From assembly GCF_013376005.1 (NCBI RefSeq), contig NZ_JABMJK010000002.1, positions 558,001-622,000 of the forward strand: 64,000 nucleotides of DNA, in the 5' to 3' direction. Below, in pieces: positions 27,750 through 37,753 of the stretch (position 1 is the stretch's first letter; each line of letters begins with the position of its first letter). The position numbers and the translations under genes were made by a program. The notes beneath the pieces are model-generated. The model was not told the DNA's origin and did no database searches. It saw nothing but the letters and a program-made list of their open reading frames with translations. This stretch comes from Duganella sp. SG902 (GTDB taxonomy: Bacteria; Pseudomonadota; Gammaproteobacteria; Burkholderiales; Burkholderiaceae_D).

Positions 27750-28389
27750 TGCGCTTGTCTATCGTTTGTTTGATCCAGTCGGCGAAGTTGGCGCCGGGGA
27801 CGGTGGCGGGCTGCGGCGCTTCGCCGCCTTCCTGGCGCGGCATGGTGGCCAGCGCGTTCATGCGGCCGGGCGAGGCGCCCACCACGATCCATTGTTCGCC
27901 CACCTCCACCACCAGGATGCGCTCGCGCGTGCCGACGCTGAGCGAGCCGACCAGCTTGACGTTGCTGTTGCCGCCGCCAAAGTTTTTCGGGCCGAAACGC
28001 TTGGTCAGCCAAGCCAGGCCCAGCATCAGGCCGATCACGAACAGCAGCGCCAGCGAGGTTTGCAGCAGGCCGCCGCCGCTGGACGCCGCGCTCGGTTGCG
28101 GGGTCGGGATGGTCATGGCCATGGCGCCGGCCGGCGCGGGGGCGGGGGCGGGCGACTGCGCGGCGGGCTCGGCGGCGGGAGCGGCGCCCGCGTCGGCCGG
28201 CTGCGGCGAGACCGGGGCCGGGACTTGGGGCTGGGTCTGGGTGGTCGGAGCCTGGGCCGGCGCGGCGGCGGCGGCCGGGGCGGTGGCGTGGGCGCCGCCG
28301 ATGGTGCCCGAGACGGTGCGCTGGGCCATTGCGGGCGCGGCGGCCAGGGCCGCCGCGAGGATGAGGGTCGGGATCAGTCCGTGCTTCAT
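27739..28389 (-). CDS. fliO: Flagellar export assembly protein FliO
   Basis: FliO helps FliP assemble in the membrane. The 216-residue protein has a signal-like N-terminus ([20 protein letters not shown]) and a long Ala/Pro-rich segment to about residue 110. One membrane helix is near 112-130 ([20 protein letters not shown]). A FliO cytoplasmic domain with [20 protein letters not shown] follows. The ATG overlaps the fliN stop (ATGA). FliO is poorly conserved, but this position between fliN and fliP is diagnostic. Confidence 0.92.
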   Translation of the reverse strand: MKHGLIPTLILAAALAAAPAMAQRTVSGTIGGAHATAPAAAAAPAQAPTTQTQPQVPAPVSPQPADAGAAPAAEPAAQSPAPAPAPAGAMAMTIPTPQPSAASSGGGLLQTSLALLFVIGLMLGLAWLTKRFGPKNFGGGNSNVKLVGSLSVGTRERILVVEVGEQWIVVGASPGRMNALATMPRQEGGEAPQPATVPGANFADWIKQTIDKRNGK

Positions 28390-28820
28390 TTATTCAGTTT
28401 TCGGATACGTTCGGACGGCGTGATGATGTCGGTCAGGCGGATGCCGAACTTGTCGTTCACCACCACCACCTCGCCTTGCGCGATCAGGCAGCCGTTGACC
28501 AGCACGTCCATCGGCTCGCCGGCCAGGCCGTCCAGCTCCACCACCGAGCCCTGCGCCAGTTGCAGCAGGTTCTTGATGGCGATCTTGGTGCGGCCCAGTT
28601 CCACGGTCAGCTGGACCGGGATATCAAGGATGAAGTCGATATCGTTGTGGGTCTCGGTCTTGCTCGGCGTGCTCGAGAAGTCCTTGAACACGGCGGCGCT
28701 GGCCGCTTGCGCGGCCTGCTGTTTTTCCAGCGCGGCGGCCTCGGCCTGCGCCTGCTCGGCGATCGCCGCGCCCCATGGATCGTCTTCGTCCAATGGCTGA
28801 TCGTCTTGGTTATCCGACAT
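28386..28820 (-). CDS. fliN: Flagellar C-ring protein FliN
   Basis: FliN builds the lower C-ring (switch complex) with FliM and FliG. The 144-residue protein has an acidic N-terminal part and a C-terminal SpoA domain (DIPVQLTVELGRTKIAIKNL, then GSVVELDGLAGEPMDVLVNG and VVVNDKFGIRLTDI). GGAGAG precedes the ATG. It lies 14 bases downstream of fliM and overlaps fliO. Confidence 0.96.
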   Translation of the reverse strand: MSDNQDDQPLDEDDPWGAAIAEQAQAEAAALEKQQAAQAASAAVFKDFSSTPSKTETHNDIDFILDIPVQLTVELGRTKIAIKNLLQLAQGSVVELDGLAGEPMDVLVNGCLIAQGEVVVVNDKFGIRLTDIITPSERIRKLNK

Positions 28821-28834
28821 GTTTCTCTCCGGTT

Positions 28835-29815
28835 TTATTTAAGGTTATCGGCATTGGCCAGCAGTTTCTCGACCTTGAGCGCGTATTGTCCGTTCATCAC
28901 GCCGTAGCTGCAATCCATGACCGGCACGCCGTCCACAGTGGCCGAGATGAATTCCGGGATCTGCAGCGGGATGATGTCGCCCACGCGCATGTTGAGGATC
29001 TCGTCGAAATTGACCTTGGCCGTGCCCAGCGAGGCCACCAGCTCGACCTCGGCGATCTGGATCTGCTGCGTCATCAGGCGGATCCAGCGCTTGTCCACCT
29101 CGAGCGCCTCGCCCTGCAGGCTGGAGGTCAGCGAATCGCGGATCGGCTCGATCATCGAGTACGGCATGCAGAAGTGGATCTGGCCCGACACCGAGCCCAG
29201 CTCCACCGTGAAGGTCGATGCCACCACCACCTCGTTGGGCGTGGCGATGTTGGCGAACTGCGTATTCATTTCCGAGCGGATGTACTCGAACTCGACCGGG
29301 TAGACCGGTTCCCACGACTTGGTGTAGGCCTCGAACACGATGTCGAGGATGCGCAGGATGATGCGCTGCTCGGTCTGGGTGAAGTCGCGGCCCTCGACGC
29401 GGGTGTGGAAGCGGCCGTCGCCGCCGAACAGGTTGTCCACCAGCAGGAACACCAGGCCCGGGTCGAACACCATCAGCGCCGTGCCGCGCAGCGGCTTCAT
29501 GTGCACCAGGTTGAGGTTGGTCGGCACCACCAGGTTGCGGATGAACTCGGAATACTTGGACACCCGCACCGAGCCGACCGACACCTCGGCGCTGCGGCGC
29601 AGGAAGTTGAACAGGCCGACGCGCAGCAGGCGGGCGAAGCGTTCATTGATAATTTCCAGCGTCGGCATCCGCCCACGCACGATACGTTCCTGCGTGGCCA
29701 GGTTGTACGTGCGTACGCCCGCGACGTCTTCCTGCGCCGCAACGTCATCCTGGTCGCCGTTGACGCCCTTCAGCAGGGCATCGACTTCTTCCTGGGAGAG
29801 AAAATTATCAGCCAT
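28835..29815 (-). CDS. fliM: Flagellar motor switch protein FliM
   Basis: FliM binds phospho-CheY and sets the rotation sense. The 326-residue protein starts with the CheY-binding motif (FLSQEEVDALLKGV). The CheC-like middle domain follows (MPTLEIINERFARLLRVGLF) and then a C-terminal SpoA domain (SLGTAKVNFDEILNMRVGDI, then IPLQIPEFI). It is preceded by fliL with 11 bases between. Confidence 0.96.
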   Translation of the reverse strand: MADNFLSQEEVDALLKGVNGDQDDVAAQEDVAGVRTYNLATQERIVRGRMPTLEIINERFARLLRVGLFNFLRRSAEVSVGSVRVSKYSEFIRNLVVPTNLNLVHMKPLRGTALMVFDPGLVFLLVDNLFGGDGRFHTRVEGRDFTQTEQRIILRILDIVFEAYTKSWEPVYPVEFEYIRSEMNTQFANIATPNEVVVASTFTVELGSVSGQIHFCMPYSMIEPIRDSLTSSLQGEALEVDKRWIRLMTQQIQIAEVELVASLGTAKVNFDEILNMRVGDIIPLQIPEFISATVDGVPVMDCSYGVMNGQYALKVEKLLANADNLK

Positions 29816-29826
29816 GACTAGTCTGC

Positions 29827-30363
29827 TTACTGAATGATGAAGGACGTAAACAGCACGTCCTCGATTTCCTGCGGCGAGCCGCGGTCTTCAAACGGCTCGC
29901 GCAGCTGGGTAATGATTTCCTTGGCCAGCTGGACCTTGCCCTCCGGCGTGTTGATGTCGGCCGCGCGCTTGCTCGACAGCAGCAACAGCATGCGGCTGCG
30001 CACCTTGGCCATGTTGTTCTTGACGTTCTCTTTTTCCTCGAGGCCGCCGACTTCCAGCGTGAAGGCGATCTGCAGGTACTGGTCGGCGCCGCTCTCGCCC
30101 GGTTGCAGGTTGACGGTGAACGGTTCGACCGGCACGTATTCCGGCGGGCCCACCGGTTTCTTGGCCTTCTTGCTCTTCTTGGCCGGCGCCTCGTCATGTT
30201 CCTCGGCGTCGGCTTTGCCGTGCAGGAAGAACCAGGCCGCGCCGCCGCCGGCCGCGGCCAGCACCAGCACCAAGGCCAGGATGATGATGATCAGTTTCTT
30301 GCTGCCGCCACCGGAGGGCGCTTCAACCTTCTGATCGGCTTTCATTTTCGGATTCGCTTTCAA
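29827..30363 (-). CDS. fliL: Flagellar basal-body protein FliL
   Basis: FliL surrounds or supports the stator. The 178-residue protein has one membrane helix near residues 23-48 (KKLIIIILALVLVLAAAGGG) and a charged linker. The periplasmic FliL domain has the expected C-terminal motif (VRSRMLLLLSSKRAADINTP, then KEIITQLREPF). The TTG at 30363 is favoured because GAAGGG lies five bases ahead of it; an ATG at 30345 is the alternative. A hairpin with a T-rich tail between fliK and fliL may make fliL the first gene of a separate transcript. Confidence 0.93.
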   Translation of the reverse strand: MKANPKMKADQKVEAPSGGGSKKLIIIILALVLVLAAAGGGAAWFFLHGKADAEEHDEAPAKKSKKAKKPVGPPEYVPVEPFTVNLQPGESGADQYLQIAFTLEVGGLEEKENVKNNMAKVRSRMLLLLSSKRAADINTPEGKVQLAKEIITQLREPFEDRGSPQEIEDVLFTSFIIQ

Positions 30364-30497
30364 AATAGCCCTTCATGCTGCGGATGTGGATCACGCCGTC
30401 ATTATGTCATTATCGGTTGTGCCTGCGCGGTTGGATACGCGGAAAAGAGGGGCGTTCCGGCCGCTGCTCGACGTTTCCTTAGTGTAACAGACAACAA

Positions 30498-30528
30498 AAC
30501 CGGGAGGGCAGGGGTGCCGCTCCCGGTT
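30498..30528 (-). terminator. Possible terminator or attenuator between fliK and fliL
   Basis: On the - strand a 9-bp stem (AACCGGGAG/CTCCCGGTT) with a 13-base loop is followed by TTGTTGT. It lies about 20 bases after the fliK stop, in a 186-base gap that is the largest in this run of genes. The T tract is interrupted, so termination may be partial. Confidence 0.5.
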
Positions 30529-30549
30529 GGCAAAGGGGGCGCCGCGAAA

Positions 30550-32241
30550 TCAGGCGAAGGTGTCGACCGCCCCGGCGGGCAGGCGGCGCGCCGGGGGCGC
30601 GGCGCGCGCGGCCTCGGCCTCGGCGCCGCTATCGCGGCCGTAGCCGCCGCCGGCGCGGTTGCCACCGCCACCTTGGCCGCTTTGTGCCGAGCTCGCTTGT
30701 TGGCTATACGCGCTGTTGTTCTGATCCGACATGCCGGCCGAGACGGTGGCGCTGCCCAGCTGGATGCCGGCCTCGCTCATCATCTCTTTCAGCTTCGGCA
30801 GGGCGTTTTCCAGCGCCTGGCGCACCTCCGGCGCGGCCGAGCTGAAGGCGGCGGTGGCCTGGTCCTTGTTCACGCTCAGCACCACTTGCAGCGGGCCGAG
30901 GTCGGGCGGGTTCAATTCCATGGTGGCGCTCTGCTCGCCGCCTGCCGCCATGAAGATGATTTTCTGGCCCAGTTGCTGGTCCCATTGCTGGGTGCCGACG
31001 CGGCTGCTGAGCTTGTCTGTCGGCACGGCGGTCGCGGCCTTGGCGATTTCCTGCGCGGCGTGCGAGGCGGTCGGCGCGATGGTGATGCTGGCCTGTTCCT
31101 TCAGCGTGGCGGCGGCTTCGGGGGGGGCGGTGGCGCCGGCTTTCGCGCTGGCGGCCAGCTGGGCCGGATCGGCCGTCTGCTGTTGCTGCTGGGTCTGCGA
31201 CACCTGCGGCTGGGCGTCGCTGGCCGGCGGCGCCTTGGTCTCGATGCGATTGATGACGTCGGCGCCGGCTTTCGGCGCGGTATCCGCCACGGCTGCGGCG
31301 TCGGCGGTGACAGGCTGGGCGTCGGCCTTGGCGGCGCCGGCGTCCGGCGCGGCGTTGGCGGTGGCCGGTTGCAGGCCGGCGGCGCCGGTCTTGCCATCGG
31401 CGGCGGCCTGCGCGGCGGCGGCCGCGGCGGCAGCAGCCTCGGCGGCGCTTTGCGCGGCGGCGCCGGCACTGGCCAGCGCGGTCTTGAAATCGGTGGCGGC
31501 GGCCTGGTCTTGCGCGGTTTGCAGCGCGGCGGCGTCGGTCCCGGCGGTGCCGGTGGCGGCCAGCGCGGCGGCCGAGGGGTCCGCATCGACGGCGGCCGCA
31601 TTGGCGGCAGTGGCGTCGGCGGCGGTATCACCGGCCGCGGCCAGCGCCGCTTGTGCGGCTGCGGCGGCAGCTGCGGCGGCATCGGCCGCCGTGGCCGCCG
31701 TGCTGGCGCCGCCCGTGCCTGTGGCGATGGCGGCGGCGCTGGCATCGCTGCCGGCGGCTGGCGTGCTGGCCGGCGTCACTGGCTGGTTGAAGGCGGCGAC
31801 CAGGGCCAGCATGTCCGCCATCGGGTCGGCGGCCTGGGCGGCCTGGGCGTCGCTGCTGGCGCCATTGGCGCTATCGGCGGCGCCGCTGTCGGCGTTGTTC
31901 TGGTCGCTGTCGCTGGCGGCGGTCTTGGCCGGCGCCGGCTGCGCGGCGGCGCTGGTGTCGTTGCTGGCGGCTTGCCGGGCGGCATCGGCCTGCTCGTTCT
32001 GAGGCTGCGCCTGCTTGGCGGGCGCGGCCTGCTGTGGCTTGGCCGCCGAGGCGCGCGAGGCGGGACGTTCGGCGGCGCGGGCCGGCGGGTTGGCACTGGC
32101 GCCGCCGCGTTGCTCCATCTCGCGCGACAGGGCCTGCTTGAAGGCGCCGTTGTCGTTGCCCGCTCCCAGGTTGACATTCACTTTCGGCGCGGCCACCGCA
32201 TTGGCGTTCAGGGTGGGAATTTGAAGATTCGGGGTCTGCAT
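30550..32241 (-). CDS. fliK: Flagellar hook-length control protein FliK
   Basis: FliK measures hook length and switches the export gate FlhB to late substrates. The 563 residues are mostly Ala-rich and of low complexity to about residue 420. The conserved C-terminal switch domain follows (QWDQQLGQKIIFMAAGGEQS, then MELNPPDLGPLQVVLSVNKD and VRQALENALPKLKEMMSEAG). The long disordered ruler is normal for FliK. It lies 20 bases downstream of fliJ. A second FliK-like protein is encoded at 39340-40911. Confidence 0.93.
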   Translation of the reverse strand: MQTPNLQIPTLNANAVAAPKVNVNLGAGNDNGAFKQALSREMEQRGGASANPPARAAERPASRASAAKPQQAAPAKQAQPQNEQADAARQAASNDTSAAAQPAPAKTAASDSDQNNADSGAADSANGASSDAQAAQAADPMADMLALVAAFNQPVTPASTPAAGSDASAAAIATGTGGASTAATAADAAAAAAAAAQAALAAAGDTAADATAANAAAVDADPSAAALAATGTAGTDAAALQTAQDQAAATDFKTALASAGAAAQSAAEAAAAAAAAAQAAADGKTGAAGLQPATANAAPDAGAAKADAQPVTADAAAVADTAPKAGADVINRIETKAPPASDAQPQVSQTQQQQQTADPAQLAASAKAGATAPPEAAATLKEQASITIAPTASHAAQEIAKAATAVPTDKLSSRVGTQQWDQQLGQKIIFMAAGGEQSATMELNPPDLGPLQVVLSVNKDQATAAFSSAAPEVRQALENALPKLKEMMSEAGIQLGSATVSAGMSDQNNSAYSQQASSAQSGQGGGGNRAGGGYGRDSGAEAEAARAAPPARRLPAGAVDTFA

Positions 32242-32261
32242 GTTTCGCGCTCTCTAGGATG

Positions 32262-32702
32262 TCATCGTTTGTAGTACGCCTGCCTTGCCGCGTGTTCGTC
32301 CATCTGCTTCTGGTCGCGCTTGTTTTCCAGCTTGAGCGCGGCGGCGTCCGCCCGGTCGTTCAGGGTGGAGTAGGACATGCGCTTGCGCTCGCTGGCCTGC
32401 CACGCGGCCTTTTCCTGCTCGCTGCGGTATTCGGCGTGCTTGATCATGTCCAGCTGGCCCTTGACCGCCGTTTCCAGCTTTTCGATGAAAGCCACGAAAT
32501 TGCGATAGGCCATCGGCGTGATGCCGGCCGCCTGGGCCGCCTCGAAACGCTGCAGGTATTCCTCGCGGTAACCGACCAGCATCTCGTGCTTCTGCCTGGC
32601 CTCGTCCACCGCCTTGAGGGCCGCGCCCAGACGCTTGGCGGCGTCGTCCGTCTCACGCCGCGCCAGGTCCATCAGGGTTTCTAATTGCGCTTTGGAAGCC
32701 AT
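32262..32702 (-). CDS. fliJ: Flagellar export protein FliJ
   Basis: FliJ is the coiled-coil stalk of the FliH-FliI-FliJ ATPase, similar in role to the F-type gamma subunit. The 146-residue protein is almost entirely helical and rich in Lys, Glu, Gln and Ala (MASKAQLETLMDLARRETDD, then YRSEQEKAAWQASERKRMSY). Size and position downstream of fliI fit. No clear Shine-Dalgarno was found at the ATG. Confidence 0.93.
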   Translation of the reverse strand: MASKAQLETLMDLARRETDDAAKRLGAALKAVDEARQKHEMLVGYREEYLQRFEAAQAAGITPMAYRNFVAFIEKLETAVKGQLDMIKHAEYRSEQEKAAWQASERKRMSYSTLNDRADAAALKLENKRDQKQMDEHAARQAYYKR

Positions 32703-32738
32703 GGTCAGTCAATTATAGGTGGCGTGTTCAGCCGTCAA

Positions 32739-34139
32739 TCAGTCGAATAGAGAGGTAAGTTGGCCCAAGCTCTCGCCCATGGTCACCCGTTCGGTGATCT
32801 GTTGTTGCAAAAAATGCTCGATGCGGTCATGCAACTGGATGGCCTGGTCCAGCACCGGATCGGTGCCGGGCGCGTAGGCGCCGACGCTGATCAGGTCGCG
32901 GCTGCGCTCATAGCGCGAGAACAGCTGCTTGAGGTGGCGCGCCTTGGTCTGGTGCTCGTGCGAGGTGATCGAGTGCATCGCGCGGCTGATCGATTGCTCG
33001 ATGTCGATGGCCGGATAATGGCCGGCCTCGGCCAGGCGGCGGTTCAGCACGATGTGGCCGTCGAGAATCGCGCGCGCCGAGTCGGCGATCGGGTCCTGCT
33101 GGTCGTCGCCCTCGGTCAGCACGGTGTAGAAGGCGGTGATCGAGCCGCCGCCCATCTCCCCGTTGCCGGCCCGTTCGACCAGGATCGGCAGCTTGGCGAA
33201 CACCGACGGCGGGTAACCCTTGGTGGCCGGCGGCTCGCCGATCGCCAGCGCGATCTCGCGCTGCGCCATGGCGTAGCGGGTCAGCGAGTCCATGATCAGC
33301 AGCACGTTCTGGCCCTTGTCGCGGAAGTGCTCGGCGATGGCGGTGGCGTAGGCAGCGCCCTGCAGGCGCATCAGCGGCGGCGTGTCGGCCGGGGCCGCCA
33401 CCACCACCGAGCGCGCCAGCCCTTCCTCGCCCAGGATCTGCTCGATGAACTCCTTCACCTCGCGGCCCCGTTCGCCGATCAGGCCGACCACGATGATGTC
33501 GGCCTCGGTGTAGCGCGCCATCATGCCCAGCAGCACCGACTTGCCGACGCCGGAGCCGGCGAACAGGCCCATGCGCTGGCCCCGTCCCACCGTCAGCATG
33601 GCGTTGATCGAGCGCACGCCCACGTCCAGCGTCTCGGCGATCGGCGCGCGGCCGAGCGGGTTGGCGGGGCGGGTGTTGATGGGGGCGCTGTCGCTGGTGT
33701 TGAGCGGGCCGAGGCCGTCGAGCGGGCGGCCGGCGCCGTCCAGCACCCGGCCCAGCAGTTCCTGGCCGACCGGCAGGTGGCGCGCGCGGTCGCTCGGGCG
33801 GCGGCGCGGGTGGGCCACGCTGCCCGGCTTGGGGATCGACGGTTCGACCGGGAACACGCGGGTGCCGGGCACCACGCCCTCCACGTCCGATTGCGGCATC
33901 AGGAACAGCTTGTCGCCCTCGAAGCCGACCACCTCGGCCTCGATCTTGCCGCCGGCCGGCAGCGGCACGGTGCAGGCGGCGCCCACGGCCAGGCGCAGGC
34001 CGACCGCCTCCATCACCAGCCCGGCCACGCGCGTGACGCGGCCGGAAACCTGCATCGGCTCGACAAAGCTGACCACCTCGGCGCAATCGTTGAGATACGA
34101 TTTCCAGCGGCCGGCGTGGGGATTGGCGACGGCGTCCAT
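32739..34139 (-). CDS. fliI: Flagellar export ATPase FliI
   Basis: FliI is the hexameric ATPase of flagellar export. The 466-residue protein has the Walker A motif near residue 180 ([20 protein letters not shown]), Walker B ([20 protein letters not shown]) and the family segment [20 protein letters not shown]. An N-terminal beta-barrel domain precedes these. It lies four bases downstream of fliH, and the gap to fliJ is 36 bases. Confidence 0.97.
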   Translation of the reverse strand: MDAVANPHAGRWKSYLNDCAEVVSFVEPMQVSGRVTRVAGLVMEAVGLRLAVGAACTVPLPAGGKIEAEVVGFEGDKLFLMPQSDVEGVVPGTRVFPVEPSIPKPGSVAHPRRRPSDRARHLPVGQELLGRVLDGAGRPLDGLGPLNTSDSAPINTRPANPLGRAPIAETLDVGVRSINAMLTVGRGQRMGLFAGSGVGKSVLLGMMARYTEADIIVVGLIGERGREVKEFIEQILGEEGLARSVVVAAPADTPPLMRLQGAAYATAIAEHFRDKGQNVLLIMDSLTRYAMAQREIALAIGEPPATKGYPPSVFAKLPILVERAGNGEMGGGSITAFYTVLTEGDDQQDPIADSARAILDGHIVLNRRLAEAGHYPAIDIEQSISRAMHSITSHEHQTKARHLKQLFSRYERSRDLISVGAYAPGTDPVLDQAIQLHDRIEHFLQQQITERVTMGESLGQLTSLFD

Positions 34140-34143
34140 GATC

Positions 34144-34899
34144 TCAGGCCAGCCAGTCCACTTCTTTGCCGAGCGCGTGGCTCAGGCGTTGCCAGCGCGC
34201 GGCGGCGGTGGCGTCGATCTGGTTGCTGGCGGTGTCGACCTTGCAGCCGCCGCGGCCGAGGCTGGCGTCCTCGACCACGCGCCAGCCGCCCTTGTCCAGT
34301 TCCTCGCCGATGCCGGCGCGCACGGTGGCGGCGTCGTCCGGGTGCAGCACCAGCAGCGCCGGCTGCTGCAGCACCGGCAGGTACTCGATCGCCTCGCGCA
34401 CGATAGGCAGGATCAGCTCCGGCTTGACCTGCAGCGCGTTCTTCAGCATGCCCTTGGCCAGCTGCAGCGCCAGGTCCAGCACCTCGTTGGCGATCAACTG
34501 GTCGGCGTCGCGCAGCGCGGTGCTGAAGCTGTCGGCCAGCGCGCGCACATGTTGCAATTCCTCCTTGCTGGCTTGCAGGCCGGCTTCCATGGCGTCGGCG
34601 TGGCCGGCTTCGCGGCCCTCGTCATAGCCTTCCTTGCGGGCCTGCTCGCGGATGGCTTCCAGCTCCTCCACGGTGGGGTAGGCGATGGGCGGCGGCAGCG
34701 GCGGCCCCATTTCCATTTGCTCCTGCTGCGCCTGCAGGGCTTCCTGCACGCGCTGCTCGGCTTCCAGCCGGGCATTTTCGGCGTCGCGCTCGCGCTGTTC
34801 CGCCTCGCGCACGGCGATCGAGCTGGGTCGCTCGTCGCCAAACGAGGTCATCTCCCAGCGCTGGAATGCCGGCTGCGCTTCTTTTGTATGAATAACCAT
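34144..34899 (-). CDS. fliH: Flagellar export regulator FliH
   Basis: FliH binds FliI and keeps it at the C-ring. The 251-residue protein has a Glu/Gln-rich coiled-coil segment near residues 30-75 ([20 protein letters not shown]). The FliH repeat region with small residues follows ([20 protein letters not shown], GxxxG spaced). The C-terminal domain contains [16 protein letters not shown] and a [13 protein letters not shown] motif. The ATG overlaps the fliG stop as TAATG. Confidence 0.94.
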   Translation of the reverse strand: MVIHTKEAQPAFQRWEMTSFGDERPSSIAVREAEQRERDAENARLEAEQRVQEALQAQQEQMEMGPPLPPPIAYPTVEELEAIREQARKEGYDEGREAGHADAMEAGLQASKEELQHVRALADSFSTALRDADQLIANEVLDLALQLAKGMLKNALQVKPELILPIVREAIEYLPVLQQPALLVLHPDDAATVRAGIGEELDKGGWRVVEDASLGRGGCKVDTASNQIDATAAARWQRLSHALGKEVDWLA

Positions 34900-35897
34900 T
34901 AAACGAAGGAATCCTCACCTTTGCCACCGAGCACGATCTGGCCTTCGTCGGCCAGGCGGCGCACGATTTGCAGAATCTGCTTTTGTTGGGTTTCCACTTC
35001 CGACAGGCGCACCGGGCCTTTCGACTCCAGGTCCTCGCGCATCATTTCCGACGCACGGGCCGACATGTTCTTGAAGATCTTGTCGCGCAGTTCCTGCGAC
35101 GCGCCCTTGAGCGCGATGATCAGCATCTCGGACTGCACCTCGCGCAGCAGCAGCTGGATGCCGCGGTCGTCGATATCGATCAGGTTGTCGAACACGAACA
35201 TCTCGTCCATGATCTTCTGCGCCATGTCGTTGTCGTAGTTCTTGATGTTGTCCATGACCGAGCTTTCCTGCTCGCCGGACATGAAGTTGAGGATCTCGGC
35301 CGCCGCGCGCACCCCGCCCAGGGTCGACTTCTTGATGTTCTCGTTGCCGGACAGCAGCTTGGTCAGCACGTCGTTCAGCTCGCGCAGCGCGGCCGGCTGC
35401 ACGCCGTCCAGGGTGGCGATGCGCAGCACCACGTCGTTGCGCAGGCGGTCGGTGAAGTGGCCGAGGATCTCGCAGGCCTGGTCGCGCTCGAGGTGGACCA
35501 GGATGGTGGCGATGATCTGCGGGTGCTCGTTGCGGATCAGTTCGGCAACGGATTGCGAATCCATCCACTTCAGCGACTCGATGCCGGAGGCGTCCTTGCC
35601 GCCCAGGATGCGCGACAGCAGCACCGAGGCCTTGTCGTCGCCCAGCGCCTTGGTCAGCACCTGGCGGATGTACTCGTCGGAGTCGAGGCCCACGGTGGAG
35701 GCGGCCGCCACCATGTCGCGGAAATTGTCGAGCGTGCCGACCACCTCCTCGTGCGGCACGTTCTTCATGGTCGCCATCGCCGCGCCGAGTTTCAACACCT
35801 CGCGCGGGCCGAGGAACTTCATCACCTCGGCGGCCTCGGTCTCGCCCATCGCCAGCATCAGGATGGCGGCCTTTTGCAGTCCGGTATTCTCAGTCAT
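34899..35897 (-). CDS. fliG: Flagellar motor switch protein FliG
   Basis: FliG couples the MS-ring to the stator and carries the torque residues. The 332-residue protein has the FliG N-domain (KAAILMLAMGETEAAEVMKF) and the EHPQ motif of the middle domain (RNEHPQIIATILVHLERDQA). The C-terminal charged torque helix follows (ISIDDRG-type region at IDIDDRGIQLLLREVQSEML, then MSARASEMMREDLESKGPVR). It overlaps fliF by eight bases. Confidence 0.97.
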   Translation of the reverse strand: MTENTGLQKAAILMLAMGETEAAEVMKFLGPREVLKLGAAMATMKNVPHEEVVGTLDNFRDMVAAASTVGLDSDEYIRQVLTKALGDDKASVLLSRILGGKDASGIESLKWMDSQSVAELIRNEHPQIIATILVHLERDQACEILGHFTDRLRNDVVLRIATLDGVQPAALRELNDVLTKLLSGNENIKKSTLGGVRAAAEILNFMSGEQESSVMDNIKNYDNDMAQKIMDEMFVFDNLIDIDDRGIQLLLREVQSEMLIIALKGASQELRDKIFKNMSARASEMMREDLESKGPVRLSEVETQQKQILQIVRRLADEGQIVLGGKGEDSFV

Positions 35898-37638
35898 TTG
35901 CGCCTATCCATTCCTTGATCACGTTGGCCACAATGCGTGGGTCTTCCACGGCCAGTTTCTTGGCCATGGCGAGGTTGTCGCGGTAGCTGCGCGCGGTGTT
36001 TTCCTCCATCTTGCGCAGCTCTTCTTCGGCGATGAGCGCCTCGTCCGGCTCTTCCGGCACCGGTTCCTCCGGCACTTCCGGTTCCGGCTCCGGCGCGTTG
36101 ATCTCGTCGATCTTCTTGAACACCGGGCGCATCATCGGGCGCACGATGCGCAGCACGATGTACAGCAGGATCAGCGCGGTGATCAGGAACTTCGCCAGGT
36201 CCTTCGCCATCGGCAGGTTGGCCGGATCCTTCCACCATTCCGGCGGCGGCTCGTAAGGCTTGTCGACGCCGTCGAAGGGCGAGTTGGCCACGCTGACCGC
36301 GTCGCCGCGGTCCTGGTTGTAACCCATGGCCTGGCGCACCAGGTCATTGATCTTGGCCATCTCTTCAGGAGTATAGGCCTTTACCGTGACTTTGCCGTTC
36401 TTATCGATGATGCGTTTGTAATTGACCACCACCGCCACGGTCAGGCGGCGCAGGCCGCCCATGCCGCGTTGCTCGTAACGCACAGTTTTATCGACTTCGT
36501 AATTGGTAGTCGATTCCTTGTGGGTGGGGCCGGCCGCGCCGTTGGCCGCCACCGTGCCCGGCGGCGTGCCGGGCGCCGGCGCGTTGGGGCCGTTGGCGGC
36601 GGCGGTCTGGTTGAGCGGCGCGGTGGCGGTGCCCGGCGGCTGGTTCGACAGCGCGCCCGGGATGCCGCCCGGATTCTGGGCGTTGTTGTTGCCGTTGGTC
36701 TCGCTGGTCTGCTGGCTGCGGATGGCCGAGGCGGCCGGCGGCGAGTTGGGCTTGTAGTTTTCCGACGCCTGCTCGATCTTGGCGAAGTCGACGTCGGCCA
36801 CCGCCTCGGCGCGCACATTGCCCTCGCCGACGATGGGGATGACGATCGACTCGACCTGCTTGATCACCTGCGCCTGCAGGTCCTTGACGTACTTCAGCTG
36901 CTGCTCGTCGAGCTTGGCGTTGGCGGCGTTGGCGCCGGTCTTGTTCTGGTCGGAAATCAGGTTGCCGGCCTGGTCGACCACGGTGACGTTGGCCGGCATC
37001 AGGTCCGGCACGCTGGAGGCGACCAGGTGCACGATGGCGCCGGTTTGCTGCTGGTCCAGCATGCGGTTCGGGTGCAGCGTGACGATCACCGAGGCGGTCG
37101 GCTTCTGCTGGTCGCGCACGAACACGGACGGTTTCGGCAGGGCCAGGTGGACGCGGGCGTTCTCGACCGGCGCCAGCGACATCACCGAGCGCGCCAGCTC
37201 GCCCTCGAGCGCGCGCTGGTAGTTGACCTGTTCCAGGAATTGCGACACGCCCAGCTTCTGGTTCTCCATCAGCTCGAAGCCGACGTTGCCGCCTTTCGGC
37301 AGGCCTTGCGCGGCCAGTTTCAGGCGGATGTCGTGCACCTGCTCGGCCGGCACCAGGATGGCGGTGCCGTTGTCGGAGAATTTGTGCTTGACCTGCATCT
37401 TGTCCAGCTCGGCCGTGATGGCGCCGCCGTCGCGGTCGGTGTAATTGGAGAACAGCACGGCGTACTCGGGCGGCTTGTTCCACAGGTACAAGCCGATCAG
37501 GATGGCGACGATGGCGGCGGCGCCGGCCGCGCGCAGGAAATTGCGCCCCATCGGCGTCTGGATGAAGGGCAGCTTCTCGGCGCCGTCGTCTGGCGCGCCG
37601 GCTGCGGTGGCGTTGTCGATTTCTTCCGCTACGGCCAT
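35890..37638 (-). CDS. fliF: Flagellar MS-ring protein FliF
   Basis: FliF forms the MS-ring, the base of the flagellum. The protein has about 582 residues. A first membrane helix is near residues 38-55 (AAGAAAIVAILIGLYLW). The periplasmic ring-building domains follow (EYAVLFSNYTDRDGGAITAE, then ARVHLALPKPSVFVRDQQKP). A Pro/Gly/Ala-rich insertion lies near 300-380. The second membrane helix is near 460 (LAKFLITALILLYIVLRIVR), and the C-terminal tail binds FliG. The ATG at 37638 matches the family; a longer frame to 37707 lacks support. It is divergent from fliE. Confidence 0.95.
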   Translation of the reverse strand: MAVAEEIDNATAAGAPDDGAEKLPFIQTPMGRNFLRAAGAAAIVAILIGLYLWNKPPEYAVLFSNYTDRDGGAITAELDKMQVKHKFSDNGTAILVPAEQVHDIRLKLAAQGLPKGGNVGFELMENQKLGVSQFLEQVNYQRALEGELARSVMSLAPVENARVHLALPKPSVFVRDQQKPTASVIVTLHPNRMLDQQQTGAIVHLVASSVPDLMPANVTVVDQAGNLISDQNKTGANAANAKLDEQQLKYVKDLQAQVIKQVESIVIPIVGEGNVRAEAVADVDFAKIEQASENYKPNSPPAASAIRSQQTSETNGNNNAQNPGGIPGALSNQPPGTATAPLNQTAAANGPNAPAPGTPPGTVAANGAAGPTHKESTTNYEVDKTVRYEQRGMGGLRRLTVAVVVNYKRIIDKNGKVTVKAYTPEEMAKINDLVRQAMGYNQDRGDAVSVANSPFDGVDKPYEPPPEWWKDPANLPMAKDLAKFLITALILLYIVLRIVRPMMRPVFKKIDEINAPEPEPEVPEEPVPEEPDEALIAEEELRKMEENTARSYRDNLAMAKKLAVEDPRIVANVIKEWIGAND

Positions 37639-37753
37639 GATGGTTAGGTCCCGGGTGAGGGTTCTTGAAGGAATACCGCCATTATTGCTTGTAATCAGGA
37701 AATTCAATAGGGGGAACAGAGCGCCGTTTACGGTCCTGCTCGATGCTGGGGGC

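Noticed and set aside
37639..37707. N-terminal extension of FliF to 37707
   Set aside because: The extra residues are not FliF-like, and the ATG at 37638 matches the usual family start.
37725..37732. GCCGTTTA before fliE as a sigma-28 -10
   Set aside because: The octamer at the right distance upstream matches only three of eight -35 bases.
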